A stretch of DNA of 64,000 nt from Microcystis wesenbergii NRERC-220 (GCF_032027425.1 NZ_JAVSJA010000001.1:2803501-2867500); one strand, 5' to 3'; positions 35,048 through 44,606 are shown, numbered from the stretch's first letter. The notes: generated by a model from the letters alone, not told the origin. Numbers and translations: made by a program.

Positions 35048-37378
35048 TTAATTTTCGCTTTCCTTCGTCGATTTGAGCGGAGGAAATTTACGACGTAAAA
35101 GCAAGGAATTACTCACTACCATAACCGAACTAAAAGCCATTAAAGCTGCCGCCAAGGCCGGACTGAAAGCTAGACCCCAACGGGGCAGTAATAAACCACC
35201 AGCAATGGGAATAGCAAAGGTATTATAACCCAAAGCCCAAAAAAGATTTTGTCGGATTTTTTGCCATGTGGCCAGACTTAAATGCAGAGATTGCACCACA
35301 TCCTCTAGGCGATCGCTAATTAAAACGATCCCAGCCGTTTCCATGGCCACTTCCGTGCCACCGGCCAGAGCAATACCGATGTTAGCCTGTCCTAGTGCAG
35401 GAGCATCATTGATACCATCCCCGACCATAGCCACGATTTTGCCCTCTTTTGTCTGTAGGTCGGCAATTAAGGCCGATTTTTCGGTGGGGGCAACTTCGGC
35501 ATAAAATTGGCTAATACCCAAACTATTAGCGATCGCTGTTACCACTTCTTGGCGATCGCCACTGAGTAAAATCACCTCTAAACCGAGTTTTTGCAACTGA
35601 TTAACGGTTGTTTGAGCATCGGGACGCAATCGATCCTGAAAAGCGATCGCGCCGAGTAATTGTTCTTCCATCCCCAGATAAATCACCGTTTTACCCGCTT
35701 GTAAAAGCTCTTGAATACTGGGGATAGTTTCATCGATTTTAATGCCGTTCTGCGCCAACCATTGCCGATTTCCCAGAACAATTTTCGACCCCTGCACCCT
35801 TGCCGAAACTCCCAATCCGGCCACAGTTTGAAAATCTTCCCCCGTCAGGTTAGTAGGGGGAGTAACCGCGTCTAAAATCGCCTGAGCAAGAGGATGATTA
35901 GTACCACTCTCCACTACTGCCGCTAATTGTTGAATTTCCAGGGGATTAAGGATAGAAAAACTCAAACAATCGGTAATTTCCGGATGACCTTGGCTAAGGG
36001 TTCCCGTTTTGTCAAAAACCACCGTTTGCAGTTGCGAGACGGTTTCCAAAACATCACCCCCTTTAATCAAAATACCCCGTTCGGCTGCTAAACTGGTTCC
36101 CACCAGTAGGGCCGTCGGTGTGGCTAAACCGAGAGCGCAGGGACAAGCGACCACAAGCACGGAAATCGCTAATTTTAGGGACAAAAGTAGGGGAGAAGTG
36201 GGTTGAATCATCTCGTGGTGTCCTGTGGTTGACCCTAACACCTCTGGAAAAAGCCTAGTTCCCCAAAAATACCAAAAGAGCAGCACAATTAGGGCAATTA
36301 TCATGACTCCGTAGGCAAAATAACCCGCTACCCGGTCTGCTATCTTCTGCACTGGGGCCTTGCGAGTTTGGGCTGATTCCACGGCTGCGATAATCTTAGC
36401 TAGGGTGGTATCGGTCCCCACCTGACGAGTTTGCACGGCGATCGCACCAGAGAGATTGAAACTGCCAGCAATGACTAGATCTCCCATTTCCTTAACCACC
36501 GGCAGCGATTCCCCCGTTAATAAAGCTTCATCTACCGTGGTTCTTCCCTGAATAATCTCCCCATCCACGGGAATTTTTTCCCCGGGTAAGACGCGCACCC
36601 ATTCCCCGACGCGCACCTGTTCCACCGGAATCGCCACGCCCACACGGTCATCTGTACTACCAATCAGGTGAGCCACTGCCGGTTGTAGGGAGGTAAGCGC
36701 TTCTAAGTCTGCGGCTGCGCGATGACGGGAATGCGCTTCTAGAGTCCGTCCGAGGAGAATAAAACCTAACAGCATGACTGGTTCATCAAAAAAGCACTCT
36801 AAACCGAGATTAGGGAAGATAAGAGCCAAACAACTGGCTATATAGGCGCTACCTGTGCCTAAACTAACGAGAGTGTTCATATTTGGCATCCCGTGCCGTA
36901 ATCCCCGCCAACCATCGATGAAAATATCGCGGCCGGGGAATAAAATGGCTAGGGTGGCTAAAGTCCAGTGAAAAGCAATACTTTGAAAGATGGGGATTTC
37001 TGGTCCCCCGATGTGGTGTAAGTGACCGATCAGGGAAAAAACCAGTAAACAACAAGCGATCGCTAATCGGTATAATTGTTGTTGCTGTTCTTTTTGTTGG
37101 TTTTGCCGACGTTGATTTTGTTGAGAAAGGGGAGTCGATGAGCTGCGCGGTTGGGTGGGGAATCCAATCGCGGTTAATTTTGCGGCTAATTGCTCTGGTG
37201 CGATCGCATCTGGTTGGTATTCAATCACGGCAATTTCCGTGATTAGGTTAACTTGGGCCGATTTTACCCCTTGATTTTGGCTGAGTTGTCGTTCTACGGC
37301 ACTCACACAGCCGGCGCATTTCATGCCTTTTACGTCTAGAGTAGCGGTTTTTAGTCCAGTTTCGGCGGCTAGGATCAT
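35048..37378 (-). CDS. Copper-translocating P-type ATPase (CopA/PacS/CtaA type)
   Basis: 776 aa. N-terminal heavy-metal-associated domain with GMKCAGCVSAVE (CxxC about residue 21-24); eight predicted membrane segments with the CPC motif in VVACPCALGLATPTALL; the TGES actuator loop LLTGESLPV; phosphorylation site FDKTGTLSQGHPEI; ATP hinge MVGDGINDAPAL. These mark a Cu(I)-type P1B ATPase. Cyanobacteria use two, for import to thylakoid plastocyanin and for export; I cannot say which this is. The ATG at 37378 is preferred over TTG at 37393. Confidence 0.92.
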   Translation of the reverse strand: MILAAETGLKTATLDVKGMKCAGCVSAVERQLSQNQGVKSAQVNLITEIAVIEYQPDAIAPEQLAAKLTAIGFPTQPRSSSTPLSQQNQRRQNQQKEQQQQLYRLAIACCLLVFSLIGHLHHIGGPEIPIFQSIAFHWTLATLAILFPGRDIFIDGWRGLRHGMPNMNTLVSLGTGSAYIASCLALIFPNLGLECFFDEPVMLLGFILLGRTLEAHSRHRAAADLEALTSLQPAVAHLIGSTDDRVGVAIPVEQVRVGEWVRVLPGEKIPVDGEIIQGRTTVDEALLTGESLPVVKEMGDLVIAGSFNLSGAIAVQTRQVGTDTTLAKIIAAVESAQTRKAPVQKIADRVAGYFAYGVMIIALIVLLFWYFWGTRLFPEVLGSTTGHHEMIQPTSPLLLSLKLAISVLVVACPCALGLATPTALLVGTSLAAERGILIKGGDVLETVSQLQTVVFDKTGTLSQGHPEITDCLSFSILNPLEIQQLAAVVESGTNHPLAQAILDAVTPPTNLTGEDFQTVAGLGVSARVQGSKIVLGNRQWLAQNGIKIDETIPSIQELLQAGKTVIYLGMEEQLLGAIAFQDRLRPDAQTTVNQLQKLGLEVILLSGDRQEVVTAIANSLGISQFYAEVAPTEKSALIADLQTKEGKIVAMVGDGINDAPALGQANIGIALAGGTEVAMETAGIVLISDRLEDVVQSLHLSLATWQKIRQNLFWALGYNTFAIPIAGGLLLPRWGLAFSPALAAALMAFSSVMVVSNSLLLRRKFPPLKSTKESEN

Positions 37379-37494
37379 AGAAAAAGTAGGCAAGGATGGT
37401 CTTTACTTCTATCCTAGAAATTCTCGGCCGATTTTTAAACTATTTTGGCCTGTAGGGTTACAGATAGCTGAAATTTCAGGTAGCCGATCTTGTA

Positions 37495-37599
37495 GTGGAC
37501 TGTTTCAGCTAATTTGGTGTATTAGAAAAATGCTATAAATTCTATAATCTAAGACTTTAAGCCGAAATCTATCGCCCTATTTTAGCTGAAACAATCCAC
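37495..37599. mobile_element. IS630-derived MITE (105 bp)
   Basis: Flanked by TA (37493-37494 and 37600-37601). Ends GTGGACTGTTTCAGCTAATT and, reversed, GTGGATTGTTTCAGCTAAAA. The left end is identical over its first 25 bases to the left end of the IS630-type element at 62042, so this is a deletion derivative movable by that transposase. Confidence 0.88.
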
Positions 37600-37622
37600 T
37601 ACATTTGATACATTTATATTGC

Positions 37623-38119
37623 TTAATCACCCCAAAAACCTTCAGGCTTGGCTATACGTTCACCACTACCCCAATCCTGGGGATAAATTCCTTGAGCGAT
37701 AAACCGATGGATACTGGAATATTGCCAATCTTGAGGATTTTCACAGAAACCATGCCGCACTGGATTGTCATGAATATAATCGCAATGTGTTGCAAAATCT
37801 TGTTCATCTCGGATTAAATGCTCCCAAAATCGGCGTTGCCAAAGATTCCCTTCTCCTCGTTTTTGCCGCGATCGAGAAACTTCACGATTAACCCCCAATG
37901 CCTGCCCATAATGCTTTGTGACATAAGTTTTGATTAATCGTAACCTTACCGAAAAATCTTGATCATCATCTGGTAACGTCCATAAACAATGAAAATGATC
38001 AGGTAATAGAACAAAAGCATCAATCACAAAAGGATATTTCACCCTAACCTTTTCGATTCCTTGCCTAAGCGCTTTTCTAGCCACATCACAACAAAGCCAA
38101 GGCTCTCTCTGATAAGTGA
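37623..38119 (-). pseudogene. REP-associated (Y1/IS200-like) transposase, N-terminus lost
   Basis: About 165 codons remain. The HUH motif is PDHFHCLWTLPD and the catalytic Tyr is in YIHDNPVRHG, both intact; QRRFWEHLIRDE is typical of RAYT proteins. Upstream of the first ATG at 38084 the frame continues TYQREPWLCCDVARKALRQG, which is family sequence, but the usual N-terminal GGTYFFT part is missing: MITE D begins there. So the gene lacks its natural start, although translation from 38084 is possible. Confidence 0.75.
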
Positions 38120-38222
38120 TACCAAATCCGTTTTTAATAGTGTGATTAACTCCTAAGTTATGAATTGTTTCTCCCCGCTCCCCGCTCCCCGCTCCCCTAT
38201 ACCTTCTAAACAGGATTTAGTA
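38120..38222. mobile_element. MITE-like element, family D
   Basis: Ends TACCAAATCCGTTTTTAATA and, reversed, TACTAAATCCTGTTTAGAAG. Interior holds a CCCCGCT heptamer run (38172-38195). Flanks are TGA on the left and TTA on the right, not equal, so a rearrangement probably followed insertion, which agrees with the missing transposase N-terminus. The right flank TTA is the lepB stop codon. Confidence 0.65.
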
Positions 38223-38798
38223 TTAGCTATTCCCCCCTAAAATCCCCAAACGATTAAAAGGAAAAAAGCGAAAAAACGCCCGACCAATCACGTTATTTTC
38301 TGGTAAAACCCCCCAGATATGGGAGTCATTGCTATTATTGCGATTATCTCCCATGACAAATAAATTATTTTCCGGCACGAGCAAAGGCATTAAATTATAT
38401 TGAGGGGGTTCGAGAATATAATCCTCTGACAAGGGTTGATTATTCAGATAAATTTTGCCCTCCTTGACAGCAATTACATCCCCTGCTGTGGCAATCACTC
38501 TTTTAATAAAAGCTTGGTTCTTTTGGTATCCCTGTAATTGTAATTGTGCTGGCGGTTCAAAGACGACGATATCCCCCCGTCGAGGAGGATGGAAATCGTA
38601 GGAAAGTTTTTCCACTACTAAGCGATCGCCCTGTGCTAAGGTGGGTAACATAGAATCAGAGGGGATAAAACGAGGTTCGGCGACAAAAGTGCGGATCAGT
38701 AGGGCTAAAACTAAAGCTATAGTGATAATTTGCAGATTTTCTCGAATAGAAGCCCAAAAACTCTTGGATTTGTCCTTATTAATTTCTTGCTCTTGCAT
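38223..38798 (-). CDS. lepB: Signal peptidase I
   Basis: 191 aa. One membrane anchor (about 22-38), then the S26 motifs: FIPSDSMLPTL with the nucleophile Ser49, QGDRLVVEKLSY, FIKRVIATAGDVI with the general-base Lys (about 94), and VMGDNRNNSNDSHIWG. It removes signal peptides from exported proteins on the outer face of the inner or thylakoid membrane. It overlaps mazG by one base (TAATG), so the two are translationally coupled. Confidence 0.93.
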   Translation of the reverse strand: MQEQEINKDKSKSFWASIRENLQIITIALVLALLIRTFVAEPRFIPSDSMLPTLAQGDRLVVEKLSYDFHPPRRGDIVVFEPPAQLQLQGYQKNQAFIKRVIATAGDVIAVKEGKIYLNNQPLSEDYILEPPQYNLMPLLVPENNLFVMGDNRNNSNDSHIWGVLPENNVIGRAFFRFFPFNRLGILGGNS

Positions 38799-39631
38799 TA
38801 TTGCCAGGGTGATGGTTGGTGTAACTTAGCCTTCGCTTGCTGCCAGAAAACTGTTAATTCCTCTAGTGTATAGTCATGGAGAGGCTTTTCCGCCACAGAT
38901 TCCACTAGGGAAAAACGTTGAATAAAACGCAGATTAGTCTCTTGTAAAGCGATACTGGGGTCTAAATTATACCAGCGAGCAAGATTAACAATAGTAAAGA
39001 GTAAATCGCCTAATTCTGCCTGTTGATGCTCTTTATCGCCCGATTCTAGGGAATCTTGCCATTCTGCCAACTCTTCGCCGAATTTTTCCCAGACTCCCGC
39101 GATATTTTCCCACTCAAAACCGACTCGCGCCGCTTGCCGAGAAATTTTCATCGCCCCGATCAAGGGTGGTAAAGTTTGGGCATAACGAGTTAATTTGCCG
39201 CTAATAGTCGGGTCATTTTTTTCCTCAGCTTTGATTTTCTCCCAATTTTGACGCACCTGTTCGGGATTTTCTAGGGATAGATCTCCAAAAACGTGGGGAT
39301 GACGACGAATTAATTTATCGGTGATGCCTCTAGCCACTTCTTCTAGGCTAAAATTACCCTCATCACTGGCAATTTGAGCTTGTAAAACCACCTGTAGCAG
39401 TAAATCGCCTAATTCCTCGGCAATGGCAGTTTTATCACCGCTTTTAATTGCCGCTACCACCTCATAAGCTTCTTCGATAACGTAGGGAATCAGGGTTGCT
39501 GGGGTTTGGGCTAAATCCCAAGGACAGCCGCTTTCTGGGTCTCGTAAACGGGCAACAACGGTGATTAAATGGTTTAATGCCTCTAAGATGCCCTTGTAGC
39601 TGGGATTATCGGTTTCTGGAAGGCTAGACAT
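38798..39631 (-). CDS. mazG: Nucleoside triphosphate pyrophosphohydrolase
   Basis: 277 aa with two MazG repeats. The first has CPWDLAQTPATLIPYVIEEAYEV and EELGDLLLQVVLQAQIA (the EExxE...ELGD metal site, about 55-85); the second has EELAEWQDSLESGD and AELGDLLFTIVNLARW. MazG hydrolyses NTPs, including ppGpp-related or damaged ones, to NMP and PPi. It is full length and upstream of lepB. Confidence 0.92.
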   Translation of the reverse strand: MSSLPETDNPSYKGILEALNHLITVVARLRDPESGCPWDLAQTPATLIPYVIEEAYEVVAAIKSGDKTAIAEELGDLLLQVVLQAQIASDEGNFSLEEVARGITDKLIRRHPHVFGDLSLENPEQVRQNWEKIKAEEKNDPTISGKLTRYAQTLPPLIGAMKISRQAARVGFEWENIAGVWEKFGEELAEWQDSLESGDKEHQQAELGDLLFTIVNLARWYNLDPSIALQETNLRFIQRFSLVESVAEKPLHDYTLEELTVFWQQAKAKLHQPSPWQ

Positions 39632-39667
39632 CGATTTTTTCCGGTTTTCTCCCCCATTATACCGGTC

Positions 39668-39697
39668 AGTTTTCAGTTTTCAGTTTTCAGTTTTCAG
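39668..39697. repeat. TTTTCAG tandem array
   Basis: Four to five copies of the heptamer AGTTTTC between mazG and the intron remnant. Confidence 0.85.
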
Positions 39698-39795
39698 TTC
39701 ACTGATTACTGTTTACCGATCACAGCAAAAAAGCTCTCATCTCCCTATCTTCTAATATTCAGTTACAGCCTTTCTCATCAGCGGGAAACCGGTAC

Positions 39796-39900
39796 TTCCA
39801 AAAGAGGATATTCCAAGCGCCTAAGACAAGCTGTATCCTTAACAATGGAGCAGTCAAACTAGGAGCCGTCTGAGGTGAAAGTCTCAGGCACGGTTCTGAT
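39796..39900 (+). mobile_element. Group II intron remnant
   Basis: TTCCAAAAGAGGATATTCCA matches the ORF of the intron at 52605 (53409 region), then the sequence jumps to AAGCTGTATCCTTAACAATG and domain V, GAGCCGTCTGAGGTGAAAGT then CTCAGGCACGGTTC, which matches its 3' end (55105-55177). About 1.7 kb in between is missing. It is a deletion derivative lying directly upstream of the glycosyltransferase gene. Confidence 0.8.
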
Positions 39901-39953
39901 CAATAATAGCCAAGTCTTACGACTAACGCTTAACCAAAACTTCTATTATCCTG

Positions 39954-40949
39954 ATGAGAAACCTCTATTTTCTCTTGCCCGGTACTACTTCTCCTTTTGG
40001 TGGGGGTGGACTGTGGGCAGAAATGAAAACTGTCAATTTGGCTAGTCAAATTTGTACCGCCCAGATTGTGACTTATCGTCAAAAAGAGTTAAATTATCCT
40101 TTTTTAGAGGATATACTCGCGAAAATAAGCTCGGATGACAGTATTTTTGTGGTTAGCTGGGGTTTTGATCTGCCTAAACTGGTGCCAAGATTGCGATCGC
40201 ATAATATCATTTATCATGCCCATAGTACAGGTTACGGTTTCCGTTTACCCTCCCAAATACCAATTATCACCGTTAGCCGCAATACTATGGGTTATTGGGG
40301 AGAAAAAGCTCCTAATGCTTTGATTTACTATCTTCCTAATCAAATTGGCTCAGAATTTCTCAATTTAGGCTTAGAAAGGGATATCGATGTCCTAGTACAG
40401 GGGCGCAAATCCTCAAAGTATCTTCTCAATCGTCTAGTTCCCGCCCTCCGTCCCCACTGTCGCGTTAAGGTTTTAGATAGCTATGTGGAGGATTTAGTGG
40501 GATTATTCAATCGCAGTCGGGTTTATCTCTACGATTCGGCTGAATATTGGGCTGTAAACGGTTTAACCGAGGGTTTTGGCTTACCGCCCCTGGAAGCTTT
40601 AGCCTGTGGTTGTACGGTATTTTCTAGCGTCAATAGCGCCTTAGCCGATTATCTCGATCCCGGTTTCAATTGTCAAAAAATCGGGGCCTATTCCACTCAA
40701 TACGATCTGGAACGTATTCTTAATTATGCCCGTAATTTTCCCGTTAATTCTTTACCTGCTAATTTTCTCGATGATTATCATCCCGAAAAATTACTACCAC
40801 GTTTTGAAACAATTTTAAGAGAAATTAATGATTTCTTTGATATTAAAAAACGCTATCCGGCTGATATAGAAGGTTTAGAACCCCTGCGACTTAAAAAATT
40901 ATGGATACAGAGTTCCCTCGCTAAACTTAAGAAAAAACTGTTTAAGTAA
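39954..40949 (+). CDS. GT-B fold glycosyltransferase
   Basis: 331 aa. The C-terminal donor-binding segment is clear: LTEGFGLPPLEALACGCTVF followed by SSVNSALADYL (about residues 203-233), as in family 4 glycosyltransferases. The N-terminus MRNLYFLLPGTTSPFGGGGL is the glycine-rich loop region of the acceptor domain. It probably works in cell-surface polysaccharide or glycolipid synthesis. It is followed 195 bases later by another glycosyltransferase-like gene. The exact sugar is unknown. Confidence 0.78.
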   Translation: MRNLYFLLPGTTSPFGGGGLWAEMKTVNLASQICTAQIVTYRQKELNYPFLEDILAKISSDDSIFVVSWGFDLPKLVPRLRSHNIIYHAHSTGYGFRLPSQIPIITVSRNTMGYWGEKAPNALIYYLPNQIGSEFLNLGLERDIDVLVQGRKSSKYLLNRLVPALRPHCRVKVLDSYVEDLVGLFNRSRVYLYDSAEYWAVNGLTEGFGLPPLEALACGCTVFSSVNSALADYLDPGFNCQKIGAYSTQYDLERILNYARNFPVNSLPANFLDDYHPEKLLPRFETILREINDFFDIKKRYPADIEGLEPLRLKKLWIQSSLAKLKKKLFK

Positions 40950-41144
40950 ACGCATCAACTTTGAGAGTTGACAGAGAAAGATCGATCGGCTATGATCCCT
41001 TCCAGACATCTCCTCTCAGTTATCAGTTATCAGTGAACAGTAAACAGTAAACTAAAAACTCAAATCTGATCCCTTCTCCTGTCTCCTGTCTCGACTGGGA
41101 AATTAATTTTGCACGACTACTTAACTCTTACCCCGAGGATATTT

Positions 41145-42050
41145 ATGAAGCGAGGAATTTACATTACCGCTAACGATCGAGTTATCGATCAGGCGATCGC
41201 ATTGATGAATAGTATTCGCTTGTACGATCCCGATTCTCCCGTCATCTTGATTCCCTACGACAATAATTATCAACAAATTGCCGATTTATTGGCAGAAAAA
41301 TACGGGGTTATTCTCTATCCCGATCTGCAATTAGTGGAAGAATTAGCCCAGAAAATCTACGATATTTTTGGAGAAAAATTCTTTGCTCGTCCCAATCAAT
41401 TTCGCAAGCAGGTGTGTTGGTTTGGAGAATTAGATCAATTTCTTTATATCGATACGGATATCGTAGTTTTTGAAAAAATAATAGATAATCTAAATTTCCT
41501 CGATACCTACGATTTTCTCTGCTGTGATTACCAACACAAAAAAGGGATTACTAACGTCTTTAATCCGCTTGTTTTAGAACAAGGAATCTTCACAGAAAAT
41601 GATCTAACTGGGATGTTTAACGGTGGTTTTTGGGCTAGTAAAAAGAATCTGTTCTCAGAACAGGAATTATATAGTGCTTTTCAAGAATGTGCCGCTCATC
41701 CAGAATATTTTGATTTTTCTCAAAAAACCTCCGATCAACCGATTATTAATTATACCATTCTCAAACGAGTTCCCAATCGATTTAATATTGTCCGCGCCCC
41801 GGGTTGTCAAGCGGGAAATTGGGGGGGAAGTTCTCATTTTCAACGTCAGGGGAATATCTTAATCGATCCGAGATTAAATCAGCCCTTAAAATATTTACAT
41901 TGGGCAGGAATTCGCATCGAACCCGGTTGTCCCTACTGGGATATCTGGAAATATTATCGTTATCTAGATGATCCTAATCCCCCCGCAGATCCGCAGGCAA
42001 GCAAACCAAAAAATCGTTTTCAGAGATTATTAGATAAAATCAAATTATAG
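41145..42050 (+). CDS. GT8-like glycosyltransferase (Npun_R2821/R2823 family)
   Basis: 301 aa. The metal-binding motif LYIDTDIVVFEKI (DxD, about 104-116) and MFNGGFWASKKNLF are as in GT-A family 8-like enzymes; RGIYITANDRVIDQAIALMN is the N-terminus of the cyanobacterial Npun_R2821/R2823 family. The ATG at 41145 is preceded by GAGGAT; the longer frame begins in a MITE family A end. Likely role in surface glycans, together with the gene upstream. Confidence 0.8.
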   Translation: MKRGIYITANDRVIDQAIALMNSIRLYDPDSPVILIPYDNNYQQIADLLAEKYGVILYPDLQLVEELAQKIYDIFGEKFFARPNQFRKQVCWFGELDQFLYIDTDIVVFEKIIDNLNFLDTYDFLCCDYQHKKGITNVFNPLVLEQGIFTENDLTGMFNGGFWASKKNLFSEQELYSAFQECAAHPEYFDFSQKTSDQPIINYTILKRVPNRFNIVRAPGCQAGNWGGSSHFQRQGNILIDPRLNQPLKYLHWAGIRIEPGCPYWDIWKYYRYLDDPNPPADPQASKPKNRFQRLLDKIKL

Positions 42051-42092
42051 GTTTTATTTTTCCTCTCGCACCATTAAGATAACTGCTGCAAT

Positions 42093-42383
42093 TTAACTCC
42101 AATCCTGTTGCTCCTCGGTTTGGCGAATTTGATACACTTGTCCGTGACTGTGCAGTTGTCGAGTTTTTGCCCATAAACTAGCTTCATCTAACTGCCATTT
42201 TTCTAGGATTAAATCTAAATCTCTTTGGATTTCTCTTGCCCCCGGAAAGTTTTGATAACGTATGCGTAAACGAGCGCATTCAGCTAAGTTTAAATCATTG
42301 GGTTCTGATTGCAGCAGCTGATCAACAATCGGGCGATCGAGTCTTTCCTGTGGATGTTGTTGTTCTTGATTTTTACTAGCCAT
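42093..42383 (-). CDS. DUF3288 family protein
   Basis: 96 aa from MASKNQEQQHPQERLDRPIV. The DUF3288 pattern is present: NDLNLAECARLRIRYQNFPG and AREIQRDLDLILEKW. Function unknown; the family is limited to cyanobacteria and plastids as far as I know. The start lies two bases after the stop of the coiled-coil gene, so both are on one mRNA. Confidence 0.82.
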   Translation of the reverse strand: MASKNQEQQHPQERLDRPIVDQLLQSEPNDLNLAECARLRIRYQNFPGAREIQRDLDLILEKWQLDEASLWAKTRQLHSHGQVYQIRQTEEQQDWS

Positions 42384-42385
42384 AA

Positions 42386-43063
42386 TTAATCGAACCAACC
42401 GATTTCGGAATCCGTTAACTCTGTGGGGGTAGGATTGGGGGCAATATAACGGGCTAAAGTTGCCATTTCAAAGTTATAAAGACTGGGTTTCTTCGGCGCA
42501 GGTTTGATAATTGGTGAGGATTCAGGAGTGGGGGTGGGACTATTTTCTAGGGTTTTAATTTGATTATATAATTTTTCAGTTAACTGTTTTTTCTCAGTCA
42601 GTTCCGTCTGGGATTGACTTAATTGACTCGATAGTTTTTCAATTAACTGTTTTTTCTCGGTTAATTCCGTCTGGGATTGACTTAATTGACTCGATAGTTT
42701 TTCAATTAACTGTTTTTTCTCGGTTAATTCCGTCTGGGATTGACTTAATTGACTCGATAATTGTGCCACCAAAGTGGTTTTTTCCGAGAGGACAGATTCT
42801 AACTGCTCAGTCTGTTGTTGTAACTGCTGTAAACTGACAGAGAGTTCCAGCTGTTCTTTAAGTTCTTCTTCCAGAGAAATAACTTTTTCTTGGAGAGTTT
42901 GCCCATTTTTCTCGGTTTTTTCTAATTCTGCCGTCAAGTCGTTAATTTTTGCCTGTAAGGTGGCGTTAGTTTCCTTAGAACGTTTGACAGAAGGAGAGGG
43001 TTGGGATTCTACCTCTTTATTAGCTTCTGTACGGATGAGATCGTTTAAATTACCTTTGGTCAT
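42386..43063 (-). CDS. Coiled-coil protein with perfect 21-residue repeats
   Basis: 225 aa. From about residue 30 to 175 a continuous coiled coil. Within it QLIEKLSSQLSQSQTELTEK then K (21 residues, three heptads) is repeated two to three times in tandem, encoded by near-identical 63-bp DNA units (about 42585-42760). The N-terminus (MTKGNLNDLIRTEANKEVE) and the C-terminus (LYNFEMATLARYIAPNP) look like distinct conserved pieces. Unknown function; perhaps a scaffold. DNA identity among the repeats suggests recent expansion and size variation between strains. Confidence 0.7.
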   Translation of the reverse strand: MTKGNLNDLIRTEANKEVESQPSPSVKRSKETNATLQAKINDLTAELEKTEKNGQTLQEKVISLEEELKEQLELSVSLQQLQQQTEQLESVLSEKTTLVAQLSSQLSQSQTELTEKKQLIEKLSSQLSQSQTELTEKKQLIEKLSSQLSQSQTELTEKKQLTEKLYNQIKTLENSPTPTPESSPIIKPAPKKPSLYNFEMATLARYIAPNPTPTELTDSEIGWFD

Positions 43064-43362
43064 AAGCTCTGCAAATAGGATATTACGATAGAGTCGGATA
43101 CTGTCAAGAAATCTGTTGGCTTAGGCAATCGATCATTATTCGCCCGATATACAAGCTTGATTACGCTGGGGAATTGTTCCATAGGTTTTATTGTATAGCT
43201 TGAGGTCGATCGATCCCTGTCCATTTGAGGAATGAGAACAAATACCTAAATCTCAGTTTCATAGGTAAGATTCTAAATTTTTCTGTAGTTAATGATACGG
43301 AATACTAAATTTGTGTCAGACTGAAGGTAGAAGTTGATCGCACCTGTGGCAAGGGTAAATTT

Positions 43363-43575
43363 ATGAATATTCAAGAAAAAGCACGTCTTAATTTAACCCA
43401 AGAACGACAAGCAGAGGGAATGCTCGAAGAAAATGTCTTAACTCGTACGGAGGAGCTTTTAGGGGAAGGGGAGGCAGAAACTGCGAAAGCGCGGGTTTTA
43501 TTAACTGAAAATCGTCAAGAAGACGAAAAACTCCAAGATAAAATTTTAGAACGTTCGATCGAAGCTATGCAATAG
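43363..43575 (+). CDS. Small acidic helical protein, unknown
   Basis: 70 aa: MNIQEKARLNLTQERQAEGM, then LEENVLTRTEELLGEGEAET, very rich in Glu and likely all helix. No recognised family. A hairpin with partial terminator character follows at 43626-43651. Confidence 0.5.
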   Translation: MNIQEKARLNLTQERQAEGMLEENVLTRTEELLGEGEAETAKARVLLTENRQEDEKLQDKILERSIEAMQ

Positions 43576-43625
43576 CCTTTAGGTGAAGACTGGGAATGTC
43601 CACAAAAGTTATAGATAAATATCTG

Positions 43626-43651
43626 TAGAGACGTGGTTTTCCCCGTCTCTA
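43626..43651 (+). terminator. Probable terminator hairpin
   Basis: TAGAGACG / CGTCTCTA stem of 8 bp with a 10-base loop, followed by only a short T run. Confidence 0.55.
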
Positions 43652-43715
43652 TTTCAATTACCGATAACTAATCACTGTTAAACTAATCACTGTTCACACT
43701 CTGGACAGTGAAACA

Positions 43716-44606
43716 ATGCAGATCCGAAGAAAACACCCCAATCCTGCCGTCAAAGTTGAGAGTTTGAGTTATGTGGTGAAAGTGCCAGAGGCACAACCAC
43801 AAAATATTTTAGAAGAAATCGTTTGGCATAAGGAGATCGAAGTCGATAAATTGCGCGAAAAGTTGCCTTTATCGGAATTACGCCAAAAAATAGCCAATAC
43901 TGCGCCACCTTGCCACTTTTTAGCCGCCTTAAAACAGGGTAAAACCCAACCCGCTTTGATTGCCGAAGTGAAAAAAGCTTCCCCTAGCAAGGGAGTCATC
44001 CTGGAAGATTTTGATCCTGTAGCGATCGCCCGTACCTATGAACGGGGTGGGGCCACTTGTTTATCGGTTTTAACCGATAGTAAGTTTTTTCAAGGTAGTT
44101 ACGAAAATCTTAGCCTCGTCCGGCAAGCGGTATCTTTACCCCTACTATGCAAGGAATTTATCCTTTATCCCTATCAAATCTACTACGCTCGCTCTCAAGG
44201 AGCCGATGCTGTCCTTTTAATTGCCGCTATTTTAAGCGATCAAGACCTAGCATATTTTGTCAAAATTGTCAAGGGTTTAGGGATGACAGCTTTGGTAGAG
44301 GTGCATAGTCTGGCCGAATTCGATCGAGTGTTAGCCATTGAGGGAATCGAACTAATCGGCATCAATAACCGCAATTTAGAGACATTTAAAGTCGATTTAG
44401 ACAATACTCGCCAATTACTAGAAGCCAGGGGCGAAAAGGTGCGAGAAAAAGGTATTCTGATCGTCAGCGAATCGGGATTACACACAGCAACAGATCTGGC
44501 GAAAGTGAAGCAAGCAGGAGCAAATGCGGTTCTAATCGGCGAATCTTTGGTAAAACTGCCCGATCCTGCCGCAGGTATCCAAAAACTCTTTGAAAATCGG
44601 GAATAG
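43716..44606 (+). CDS. trpC: Indole-3-glycerol phosphate synthase
   Basis: 296 aa with an N-terminal extension of about 30 residues usual in cyanobacteria. TIM-barrel motifs: [15 protein letters not shown] (catalytic Lys), [32 protein letters not shown] (Lys), [28 protein letters not shown], and [13 protein letters not shown]. It makes indole-3-glycerol phosphate from CdRP in tryptophan synthesis. All catalytic residues are present. Alone, not in a trp operon, as is common in cyanobacteria. Confidence 0.95.
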   Translation: MQIRRKHPNPAVKVESLSYVVKVPEAQPQNILEEIVWHKEIEVDKLREKLPLSELRQKIANTAPPCHFLAALKQGKTQPALIAEVKKASPSKGVILEDFDPVAIARTYERGGATCLSVLTDSKFFQGSYENLSLVRQAVSLPLLCKEFILYPYQIYYARSQGADAVLLIAAILSDQDLAYFVKIVKGLGMTALVEVHSLAEFDRVLAIEGIELIGINNRNLETFKVDLDNTRQLLEARGEKVREKGILIVSESGLHTATDLAKVKQAGANAVLIGESLVKLPDPAAGIQKLFENRE

